64,000 bases of DNA from an uncultured Methanobrevibacter sp. (GTDB lineage Archaea; Methanobacteriota; Methanobacteria; Methanobacteriales; Methanobacteriaceae). Positions 9,679-16,874 of the stretch are shown here, one piece after another. Position 1 is the first letter of the stretch. Each line of letters starts with the position of its first letter. A program made the position numbers and the translations under genes. Under the pieces are notes generated by a model, which made no database searches, was not told the DNA's origin, and worked only from the letters and a program-made list of their open reading frames with translations. Where the stretch lies: positions 1-64,000 of the forward strand of contig NZ_CAMVTE010000010.1 of assembly GCF_947170395.1 (NCBI RefSeq), given 5' to 3'.

Positions 9679-10629
9679 TTGTTATTTTTACAGGGACTTC
9701 GTGAAGCCTCAGGGGGCTTTTTTGACCAATTTTTCATGAGCTGTACTGAATTTGGAAATATACATATAATCCTATTTTTAATAGGAATACTCTATTGGGC
9801 ATATGATAAAAAATTTGGAGAATATCTATTGGTATCTTTTGCATTTTCACGTCTTTTAAATAGTTTTATTAAACTTACAACATGCGTATATCGTCCTTGG
9901 ATTGAAGACCCTAAAATTCATCCATACGAAGGAGCTTTAAAAGATGCAACTGGATATTCACTTCCTAGTGGACATGCAACATCTTCGGGAATATTGTTCC
10001 TGGGAACATTTCTTAAAGGAAATTTCACAAAAGGATTTAAAATTTTTTCAATAATCTGTTTATTGTTAATCTGTTTTTCCCGTTGTTATCTTGGAGTTCA
10101 CAGTTTATTGGATATTGTTGTCGGTTTAGTAATTGCCTTTGCATCATTATGGATTGTTGGAAAATTATTTGAAAAACTAGATGATAACCCTAATTTTGAC
10201 TTAATTTTATTGGGTGCAGGAATAGTATTTTCTATCTTGCTTATAGCATATGCTACATTCAAATCATATCCAATGGATTATAATGCGGCTGGTAAATTAA
10301 TTGTTGAACCTGCTAAAATGGCTGTTGAAGCATATAAAGATGTAGGATTTTGTATGGGCATACTAATATCATGGGTAATTGAAAGAAGGTTCATTAATTT
10401 TTCCTGTGAAGGACCTATTGAACGTAGATTTTTAAGAATTGGTGGGGCTTATATTGGATATATGATTATTATGAACATTTTATATCCATTAATAAAAAGC
10501 AGTTTCAATCCACAAATTTCAAACCTTTTAAATTTCTTCATGTTCCCGTTATTTGTGATGCTAATAATGCCGGCAATTATCAAATTCTTCCAAAATCGAA
10601 ATAAAGATGTTTATGATAATGCATCATGA
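9679..10629 (+). CDS. PAP2-superfamily membrane phosphatase
   Basis: A membrane phosphatase of the phosphatidic acid phosphatase type 2 family, about 316 residues, probably acting on a lipid phosphate such as a polyprenyl diphosphate. All three signature motifs are present and correctly ordered: KLTTCVYRP (K-x6-RP), PSGHAT and SRCYLGVHSLLD (SR-x5-H-x3-D). Roughly eight hydrophobic segments follow. The start is uncertain: the frame contains no ATG near its beginning. TTG at 9679 is 24 bases from the only good ribosome-binding sequence (GAGGTG, 9649-9654), and the in-frame stop at 9658 blocks extension. An ATT start or a small frameshift near the start are alternatives. Confidence 0.85.
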   Translation: MLFLQGLREASGGFFDQFFMSCTEFGNIHIILFLIGILYWAYDKKFGEYLLVSFAFSRLLNSFIKLTTCVYRPWIEDPKIHPYEGALKDATGYSLPSGHATSSGILFLGTFLKGNFTKGFKIFSIICLLLICFSRCYLGVHSLLDIVVGLVIAFASLWIVGKLFEKLDDNPNFDLILLGAGIVFSILLIAYATFKSYPMDYNAAGKLIVEPAKMAVEAYKDVGFCMGILISWVIERRFINFSCEGPIERRFLRIGGAYIGYMIIMNILYPLIKSSFNPQISNLLNFFMFPLFVMLIMPAIIKFFQNRNKDVYDNAS

Positions 10630-10942
10630 ACATTTTTTTATTTTTTTTCTTTTCAAAATGATAAGAATTTTAGGACTCTTTCAAAACTTTGTTTATTTTC
10701 AAAATCCTTTTTGCGATTGTCATTCCAAATTGAATCTCTGCGATAGATTCATTTTAAAACGCCACTTTTGGTCTTGAACCTTCGTTTTTTGATTTGGCAT
10801 TGTTTTTGGAAGATATTTTCAATTATTTGCTTGTTTTTTCAATTTTTATTTCTATTAATTATATATTTGAGTTTTAGTGGGAAAATCGATAAGTATCGGA
10901 ACTTTTTTATAAGTTTTATACGAATTGTTCGTGTTTATTCAG
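10630..10942. other. Intergenic region between convergent PAP2 and frdB genes
   Basis: A 313-base AT-rich gap. The T-rich run just after the PAP2 stop (10628-10650) may end that transcript. Repeat copy C occupies 10883-10933, ending 9 bases before the frdB stop. The track's 77-aa ORF at 10768 is hydrophobic, low-complexity and overlaps frdB, and is not accepted as a gene. Confidence 0.45.
10883..10933 (+). repeat. Intergenic repeat copy C
   Basis: Module 1 (AAATCGATAAGTATCGGAAC), the same T-rich spacer as copy B, then the palindrome ACGAATTGTTCGT at 10920-10932. It lies between two convergent gene ends, so it is not in an obvious promoter position, which argues that at least this copy is a dispersed repeat and not simply an operator. 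Confidence 0.75.
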
Positions 10943-11632
10943 TTATTTTTTCAATAATTTATGGAATTTCCAAATTGAATGGCGATTCATTATTGAAATA
11001 GCTCGTTGTGTTTGAATATTCATTGGACAAACATTTTCACAGGCAAGAGATTTCACACACGCATTATAGAAATGATTACTGTAATTTTCTTTAAGAAACT
11101 TTTGTTTATCCATGTCACCTTCTTGCTTTGATATTTTAGAAGATGTCACAGGTAAAATGGCACCATAGTAGTCATCTTCACCAGTATAGTTAGGACAAGC
11201 CTCCAAACAGCACCCGCACATCAAACATTGTGATACTTCATATTCATATTCTAAATTATCAGTATTAATACTAGCTTCTTCTTCAAGCCATTGGCGGGAA
11301 TTTTTAATATTTTCAAACATGGAAGTTCTATCGACAACCAAGTCGTTTACAATAGGGAACTTGCTTAAGGGTTCTATTGTAATCTTATGGGTTTTTTTGG
11401 TCATTTCTTCTTCATTTACAAATGTTTTGCATGCAAGTCGGGGTAAACCATTGATTATCATTGAACAACTGCCGCACAGTCCTTGAAGACAGCTTGATGA
11501 ATAATGAATTTTTATATCATGTTTCACATTGATTCTTTCCAGTAGGGTAGTTACTGGAATGTTGAGATTTCCTTCATAGGCATATTCCTTCATCCCTTCC
11601 GATGTTTTTATAATTACGGTTATTGACTCCAT
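10943..11632 (-). CDS. frdB: Fumarate reductase / succinate dehydrogenase iron-sulfur subunit
   Basis: Electron-transfer subunit, 229 residues. All three cluster motifs are visible: the ferredoxin-type [2Fe-2S] site (SSCLQGLCGSCSMII with a later Cys in LPRLACKTF), the [4Fe-4S] site CLMCGCCLEACP, and the [3Fe-4S]-type C-x5-C-x3-CP (CVKSLACENVCP). It lacks the C-terminal cysteine-rich (CCG) domains of the thiol:fumarate reductase subunit TfrB of Methanothermobacter, so it looks like a membrane-anchored SdhB/FrdB. It begins one base after the frdA stop, so it is cotranscribed with frdA and the anchor-like gene upstream. Confidence 0.9.
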   Translation of the reverse strand: MESITVIIKTSEGMKEYAYEGNLNIPVTTLLERINVKHDIKIHYSSSCLQGLCGSCSMIINGLPRLACKTFVNEEEMTKKTHKITIEPLSKFPIVNDLVVDRTSMFENIKNSRQWLEEEASINTDNLEYEYEVSQCLMCGCCLEACPNYTGEDDYYGAILPVTSSKISKQEGDMDKQKFLKENYSNHFYNACVKSLACENVCPMNIQTQRAISIMNRHSIWKFHKLLKK

Positions 11633-11633
11633 A

Positions 11634-13325
11634 CTACCATCCCATTCTCTCTTCGGTATCGTTGAATGTAATTTTTAATTTATCATTGTCAAATGATGTT
11701 ACGGTTGTTTTCAGGTATTTGTCATCTGTTTCGGGATAATCTAATCTTTGATGAGCGCCTCTGCTTTCTTTCCTTGCCAATGCTGAGGATAACATTGTTT
11801 TTGCAATACTTATCAATGATTTTAATAAAATGTAATCATAATAGCATCCATGGCTGTTTACATGGATTGTTTCAAGCAAATCCAATCTCCCTAATCCATC
11901 TTTCAGTTCACTTTCCGTTCTGTAAATTCCCATGGTTTTGTTCATTATATCTGCAATTTCTTTTTCTATTTCATATGATGAAACATTGTTGTTCTCTTTT
12001 TGCAATTCTTTCCAATTTTCATAGGCTTCATATTCGCAGTTTAATATTTTTCCATATTCTTTAGAATTGTCATTTTCACATTGTATTTCTTCCAATTGCT
12101 CGGCCACTACCCATCCGCCATGTATGGCTCCAAGCAATGAATTTCCTCCAAGACGATTGGCGCCGTGATATTGGGAGGAACATTCTCCAATAGCAAATAG
12201 GTTCTCAATATTGGTTTTATGCGCATCATCGGTACGTATGCCTCCCATGAAGTAATGGACACCCGGATAAATTGGAATTGGCTCACAAGTGGGGTCAAGA
12301 TTTAGATAATTCATACAAACATCATAAACCTCATCGAGTTTAATTTTGACGGTTTTTTCATCCAGGTGAGTTAAATCCAAATAAACCTTATTTTCACCAT
12401 CAATTCCGAGGCCATATTCATGACATACTCTGTATATGCTTCTAGATACAACATCGCGAGGCATTAGGGCGCCCTGTTCAGGATACCATTCCTCCATGAA
12501 ATACCATTTTTCACAATTGCGCAAAGTGTATAATCTGCCGCCTTCTCCACGGGCTGCTTCAGTAATGAGCATTCGTTTGACAGGGGTTTCTATTGTTGTC
12601 GGATGATACTGTATCATTTCCATATTGGCCAGTTCAACGCCCTGACGTAATAATTTCCCGGTTACAAATCCGTCATTATGCAGGGATCCGCTGATTTTTC
12701 CAAAAACCTTATTCATGCCGCCGGATGCTATGACAACAAAATCAGCATAAAAATCTCTTATTTCCTCCGTATTTTCGTTAATCATGACTACGCCACGACA
12801 AACTTTATTATCATCCAATATTAATGATAAAAATCTCCAGCCAACATATCTTTTAATTTTATCTTTATATTCCCATTTTCTGCATTCGGTGTTGATTGCT
12901 GTTAGAATCTGTTTCCCGGTTCTTGCACCGGCGTAAGCTGTTCTCATCTTCTTTTGCCCGCCAAAGTACCTGATATCCACATTGCCGTTGTCATCTCTTG
13001 TGAAACTTGTTCCAAGTCTGCTTAACCAATCTATTATTTCCGGTGCATCATTTGTCAGTTTTTCAACGGCATTATGGTTATTGATATGCTGTCCTGCATT
13101 AATTGTGTCTGTATAATGTTCATTTACGGAGTCGTCTTCTCCTTTAGTGTTTAATGCGGCGTTTATTCCTCCCATTGCCATTACTGATTGTGAGCGTTCT
13201 GATTGCACCGGTGAAAATAATTTCACATGAATATTTTTACTGGCGGATTTTACGCTGCATGTTAATCCTGCAAGGCCCGCACCAATCACAATAATTTCTT
13301 TTACCATTAAAACCAACTCTTTCAT
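11634..13325 (-). CDS. frdA: Fumarate reductase / succinate dehydrogenase flavoprotein subunit
   Basis: FAD-containing catalytic subunit, 563 residues. It shows the N-terminal dinucleotide-binding fold (VIGAGLAGLTCSVKSA), QYHPTTIETP and the active-site region TEAARGEGGRLYT, and the family's C-terminal region. Overall it resembles the type B (Bacillus/Wolinella) branch. In the segment that normally reads RSHSV, where His carries covalent FAD, it reads ERSQSVMAMGGINA, so His is replaced by Gln. By analogy with known FrdA His mutants, non-covalent FAD and a bias towards fumarate reduction are likely. The ATG overlaps the stop of the upstream anchor-like gene (ATGA), supporting this start over the internal Met 7. 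Confidence 0.92.
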   Translation of the reverse strand: MKELVLMVKEIIVIGAGLAGLTCSVKSASKNIHVKLFSPVQSERSQSVMAMGGINAALNTKGEDDSVNEHYTDTINAGQHINNHNAVEKLTNDAPEIIDWLSRLGTSFTRDDNGNVDIRYFGGQKKMRTAYAGARTGKQILTAINTECRKWEYKDKIKRYVGWRFLSLILDDNKVCRGVVMINENTEEIRDFYADFVVIASGGMNKVFGKISGSLHNDGFVTGKLLRQGVELANMEMIQYHPTTIETPVKRMLITEAARGEGGRLYTLRNCEKWYFMEEWYPEQGALMPRDVVSRSIYRVCHEYGLGIDGENKVYLDLTHLDEKTVKIKLDEVYDVCMNYLNLDPTCEPIPIYPGVHYFMGGIRTDDAHKTNIENLFAIGECSSQYHGANRLGGNSLLGAIHGGWVVAEQLEEIQCENDNSKEYGKILNCEYEAYENWKELQKENNNVSSYEIEKEIADIMNKTMGIYRTESELKDGLGRLDLLETIHVNSHGCYYDYILLKSLISIAKTMLSSALARKESRGAHQRLDYPETDDKYLKTTVTSFDNDKLKITFNDTEERMGW

Positions 13326-13869
13326 AGAATATAATAGGATAATTCTGATAGGAACAATAATGTAAATGTTATACTCAATAGGATTCTAACAACTTTCCTG
13401 CATTTGTTATAATCATTTTTTTCAACTAAAAATCCAAATGAAACCAATAACCTTGGAATGCTTATTTGCAAATGGATGAATAATGTAATAAAGAATAATG
13501 TATCAATAGTCAGATGAGTAATTTGCCAGCTGAAATTCGGAATGTATGCCGGAAGATAAATGTATGATAGAACATGCGCTACAATAAAAATGATTATGAA
13601 TATTCCGCTAATGGCCTGAACTGGCGTATCCTTATTAATTTGGGGATAAATATGTATTTTTTTCTGACTAATCTTGTCTTTAATAAATAGATATAGGCTT
13701 ATGATTATATGGACTATGACAAAGAATAATAGTATTTCACCGGTTACAATAGTATTTGGGTATAGGTAATTAATTCTGCAAGAATTAATCTGGCTAATAA
13801 AGCATGGGATGTGATAATTAGTATGATTATTATGACTAACAATGAATTTAATTTGCGCAATTGAAACAT
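13322..13869 (-). pseudogene. FrdC/SdhC-like membrane anchor with apparent frameshift
   Basis: Not in the ORF track. From ATG 13869 the first frame reads MFQLRKLNSLLVIIIILIIT then SHALLARL, a basic start plus membrane helix, but stops at 13744. From about 13762 the next frame is open for 146 residues (YPNTIVTGEILLFFVIVHI to LSELSYYIL) and its TGA overlaps the frdA ATG as ATGA. Joined near 13760, the product is about 182 residues with about five membrane segments, several carrying His (SHALLAR, VIVHIII, VAHVLSY, THLTIDTL), as in dihaem type B SdhC/FrdC anchors. The total length, 548, is not a multiple of three. It could be a pseudogene, an assembly error or programmed frameshifting. The operon order anchor-A-B matches bacterial sdhCAB/frdCAB. 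Confidence 0.75.
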
Positions 13870-13953
13870 TGTTAATTATTTATGTCCTTATCATATTAAA
13901 GGTATAATTACAATTAACAATATTTAATAGTTATCTGGCTCAAATAATTATTC

Positions 13954-14643
13954 ATGTCAAATATCGATTGGTTTAAGTTTGAAAACAAGGATTTGGATTT
14001 TCCGATTTATAAAAAGAATCCTCGTATTTCAAAAATAGGCTGGATAGTATTATTCCTTGCTCTTGTGATAGGTTATGTTTTTGTACAGGGATCACAGTTT
14101 TGGCATGGAATTATAGCTTGTATTGTCCTTATCGTTCCGGTATTATACTTTTTGAAATGGGATTATAAAGCTATTTTTCAAAAACCTGCCTTAAAAGATG
14201 TTGCTTTAGCAATAGGTCTTTTTATTGCATATATTTTATATGCTTATGTAATGACTATCGTTTTATCAAATTTCGGGATTGTTGGTTCTTCGGATGGAGG
14301 TTCAACAATTACATTCATGGATATTCCTCCACTGATATTTTCATTGATGGGTGAGGAATTCATTAAGTTCATTCCATTCATTTTCTTTTTGAGAATTTTC
14401 TTTAAATACACAGATAATCGTAAATTATCCGTAATAGTATCAGTGCTTGTAGTAATGGTGCTTTTTGCATGCATTCATGCATATGATTTCAAAATGCTTT
14501 TGTTTGCATTATTTATTCAGGGTTTAGGTTCAGTATTTGAGTTTATAGGATATATCAAAACAAAAAATGTCTTGATTTCATACATTACTCATTTGTGTAC
14601 AGATGTGTTTATTTACATGATTATAATTATGGGGATTGGATAG
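13954..14643 (+). CDS. CPBP-family intramembrane protease-like protein (degenerate motif)
   Basis: Polytopic membrane protein, 229 residues, with about seven hydrophobic segments. A GEEFIKFIPF motif corresponds to the family EExxxR motif but with Lys-Phe instead of the usual Arg position; ACIHAYDF and ITHLCTDV supply the expected later His residues. CPBP (Abi/CAAX) proteins are membrane glutamic-type proteases, known for prenyl-protein processing or bacteriocin immunity. No ribosome-binding site is evident before the ATG, so the mRNA may be leaderless. It converges with a second, more canonical CPBP gene and the two share a terminator hairpin. Confidence 0.7.
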   Translation: MSNIDWFKFENKDLDFPIYKKNPRISKIGWIVLFLALVIGYVFVQGSQFWHGIIACIVLIVPVLYFLKWDYKAIFQKPALKDVALAIGLFIAYILYAYVMTIVLSNFGIVGSSDGGSTITFMDIPPLIFSLMGEEFIKFIPFIFFLRIFFKYTDNRKLSVIVSVLVVMVLFACIHAYDFKMLLFALFIQGLGSVFEFIGYIKTKNVLISYITHLCTDVFIYMIIIMGIG

Positions 14644-14669
14644 AAGTAAAATTTACTTCAATATCCAAT
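14635..14669. terminator. Shared hairpin between convergent CPBP genes
   Basis: ATTGGATAGAAGTAAA pairs with ATTTACTTCAATATCCAAT with a small bulge, giving a stem of about 16 bp. It contains the plus-strand gene's stop codon and abuts the minus-strand gene's stop. Confidence 0.65.
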
Positions 14670-15550
14670 TAAATCAATTTACATTTCTCTGTTTTTTCGC
14701 TAAACCATCCTTTTTTGTTACCTATGTAATATAATGCAAATGCAGTAATTAATGTAATGACGATTGTTGATACAAAATTGGTCATGTCAATTGTTGATGT
14801 GGACACGTCAAATCCTAAAGCCACAACCATTGCGATAGTAAAATTATTCACGCTATGGAACGCTGAACCAGGTTCCAAACCGTTTGTCTTCCAAGCAAAA
14901 AATCCTAAAACAAGTCCATCAATAAACACTCCAATTACTCCTAAAATACTGTAGGGGTGCATTAATGCAAAGATTGCTGCTTGAGCTATCAATGCCAGGA
15001 CAGGTATATTAAACCATGATCCTATAGTTTGCATTACAAAACCTCTTAAGAGGTATTCTTCTGCAATACACTGGAGGGGGATGATTATTAAGCATATAAT
15101 GAAGAATGTTGGTGTTAATGTATTTGGACCCTGTCGTCCGGTTATCATGGCAGCTATAACCTGATATATTATGGATATTGCTAATGGAATGGTTAAACAT
15201 TTAAAGTAAAGTTTCCAGTTCCATCCTCCGCGGGATGAGGAGTATGATGAAAAAGGTCTGTCACGAACAATCCTGGAAGCAATATATATTGAAGGAATGA
15301 AAATGGCTACAGACAGATAACCTATATAGCTTCCAAGTTCAGAATTCAATGAACTATATCCTCCACTTACTAAAGGAGAAATAACATCAAAACCATATAT
15401 TATGCCAAAAATTGCAAATATCAAAGTTTGCAATACTAAATAAACAATAGCTCCAATCACAAGTACAATCAATGGTTTATACCATTTATAACTTTCAAAA
15501 GTTCTTGGAAAAGTAATATACTCAGGGAATTTATTATCATTTTCGCTCAT
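14669..15550 (-). CDS. CPBP-family intramembrane metalloprotease
   Basis: Membrane protein of 293 residues with eight or so hydrophobic segments. All three motifs of the CPBP/CAAX family are present: EEYLLRGFVMQ (EExxxR), FALMHPYS (FxxxH) and SAFHSVNNFT (HxxxN). The family cleaves within the membrane; physiological substrates in methanogens are unknown. Upstream of the ATG on the minus strand is a TATA-like TTTAAATAAATATA but no ribosome-binding site, again suggesting a leaderless transcript. Confidence 0.85.
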   Translation of the reverse strand: MSENDNKFPEYITFPRTFESYKWYKPLIVLVIGAIVYLVLQTLIFAIFGIIYGFDVISPLVSGGYSSLNSELGSYIGYLSVAIFIPSIYIASRIVRDRPFSSYSSSRGGWNWKLYFKCLTIPLAISIIYQVIAAMITGRQGPNTLTPTFFIICLIIIPLQCIAEEYLLRGFVMQTIGSWFNIPVLALIAQAAIFALMHPYSILGVIGVFIDGLVLGFFAWKTNGLEPGSAFHSVNNFTIAMVVALGFDVSTSTIDMTNFVSTIVITLITAFALYYIGNKKGWFSEKTEKCKLI

Positions 15551-15660
15551 GAATGTATATTTATTTAAATAACTATATTTACTTTACTTTAATTAATGGA
15601 GGACTTTATTGAGAGCGTTTTGGTGAGTATTTCAAATATTTTATATTTGTCAAAAATTGA

Positions 15661-15693
15661 ACTACTCGAACTCTACAGCTTGAGGTAGTTCAA
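15661..15693. repeat. CTCTACAG hairpin element
   Basis: GAACTAC...GTAGTTC arms enclose an inner imperfect stem around CTCTACAG. A second hairpin with the same CTCTACAG loop but different, still complementary arms occurs at 59274-59296. Both are followed shortly by TTCAA. Confidence 0.45.
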
Positions 15694-15719
15694 ATCGATA
15701 AATATCGCAACTTTTTCAT
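15693..15719 (+). repeat. Intergenic repeat, diverged module 1 (copy D)
   Basis: AAATCGATAAATATCGCAAC followed by a T-run, matching module 1 of copies A to C with two or three differences. The ACGAA/TTCGT palindrome is absent here. The copy directly follows the CTCTACAG hairpin. Confidence 0.55.
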
Positions 15720-15763
15720 CTGACTAGTGCAAGAATTATCAGTCTTATTTAAGTTGGAGAGGT

Positions 15764-16873
15764 TCAATCAATAACAATTTTCGCTGATTCAAATTCGTTA
15801 TTAATTTTCCCGTTACTTTCTTCTAACTTTTTGAAATCCTCTCTGGAAATCACTATCACATCCTCATTTGATATATAATTATCATTTATGTCACAGGATA
15901 TGATCTTACAGCTGCTGCAATTTCTAATAATTATATTGTTTTCATCTCTAAATTGGGATTTTTCAATTTTAAGGTAATATCGGTCTGTAAAACTTGATGG
16001 AGCCTCGTCAATTCCAATGTTTAAAATTTGGCTGTCCTTAAACCAACAGCCGACTATATTAAAATAACCTCCATTACAAATGGATTTTCCATAGCCTTGA
16101 TTTTCGCTTTCAAATTTCGAATCTTTTAAAAAAACATTGCCTGATCTGTTTAGGATGGAGACAAAATATCCTCCATAATCATTGGTGCAAAATTCGTTTC
16201 GGTTGTTGTTGAAGTTGCATTTTTCAATTGTTAAAACGCCTTTTTCATTGTAAATAACACATATGTCATTGTTTCTAGCCAGATTATCATGAAAACTGCA
16301 ATCTGTTATTTTTGAAGTTCCCTTATTGTGAATCAGACCGTCCCCTTTGGTGAAATTTTCACTGAAGGTGGAATTTGAAATAATCAGTGTGGAGTCTTCA
16401 AAATTTTTGCATATGGTTTTTGTATATTCTGCGGAATTGTCTTTAAAGTTTGAATCAATAATCTTCATATTTCCATAGTTTTCATGAATAACGCCGTCAT
16501 TGCCAATGAATTCACAGTTATCTATAATCACGTTTCCCTTGTTTGAAATTAGGCCGTATCCACAATCAAGATTGATGAATTTGCAGTTGATAAATGAAAG
16601 TGTTTTGTTGTTTTTTAGCAATGTCATCAGATATGGCGTTTTAAAATTCTTGAATTCGACATTTCTTACAGTCAGGTTTGAGTTATTGTCCAAATGAAAT
16701 GTTTGGCCGTTGCCGTCAATTGTGTGATTGCATCCTTCAATAACCAAATTGTCCGCATTGGCTGAAGTAAAAGTTTCTTCCTCTAAAATAACATCCTCAG
16801 AAATGGTTATTTTATCATTTCCGAATTCGATTAAATCAGTTAAATCTCTAAAATTCATAAAACACCAATCCAT
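15764..16873 (-). CDS. Right-handed beta-helix protein without signal peptide
   Basis: A protein of about 369 residues made mostly of short repeats of the kind ...NVEFKNF, INCKFINLD, DNCEFIGND, SNSTFSENF, TDCSFHDN, EKCNFNNN, typical of pectate-lyase-like parallel beta-helices. It resembles the passenger region of methanogen adhesin-like proteins, but begins MDWCFMNFRDLTDLIEFG with no signal peptide or membrane anchor. The track starts at a TTG (16897) inside the upstream gene; the ATG at 16873, one base after the upstream stop, is far more likely. It is tightly coupled to the ATPase-less ABC membrane protein, implying joint function. Function unknown. Confidence 0.8.
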   Translation of the reverse strand: MDWCFMNFRDLTDLIEFGNDKITISEDVILEEETFTSANADNLVIEGCNHTIDGNGQTFHLDNNSNLTVRNVEFKNFKTPYLMTLLKNNKTLSFINCKFINLDCGYGLISNKGNVIIDNCEFIGNDGVIHENYGNMKIIDSNFKDNSAEYTKTICKNFEDSTLIISNSTFSENFTKGDGLIHNKGTSKITDCSFHDNLARNNDICVIYNEKGVLTIEKCNFNNNRNEFCTNDYGGYFVSILNRSGNVFLKDSKFESENQGYGKSICNGGYFNIVGCWFKDSQILNIGIDEAPSSFTDRYYLKIEKSQFRDENNIIIRNCSSCKIISCDINDNYISNEDVIVISREDFKKLEESNGKINNEFESAKIVID

Positions 16874-16874
16874 G

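Noticed and set aside
10768-11001. 77-aa plus-strand ORF between PAP2 and frdB
   Set aside because: Low-complexity hydrophobic translation of AT-rich DNA, no ribosome-binding site, contains a repeat copy and overlaps the frdB coding end.
11693-12064. 123-aa plus-strand ORF inside frdA
   Set aside because: Antisense shadow of a well-supported coding region.
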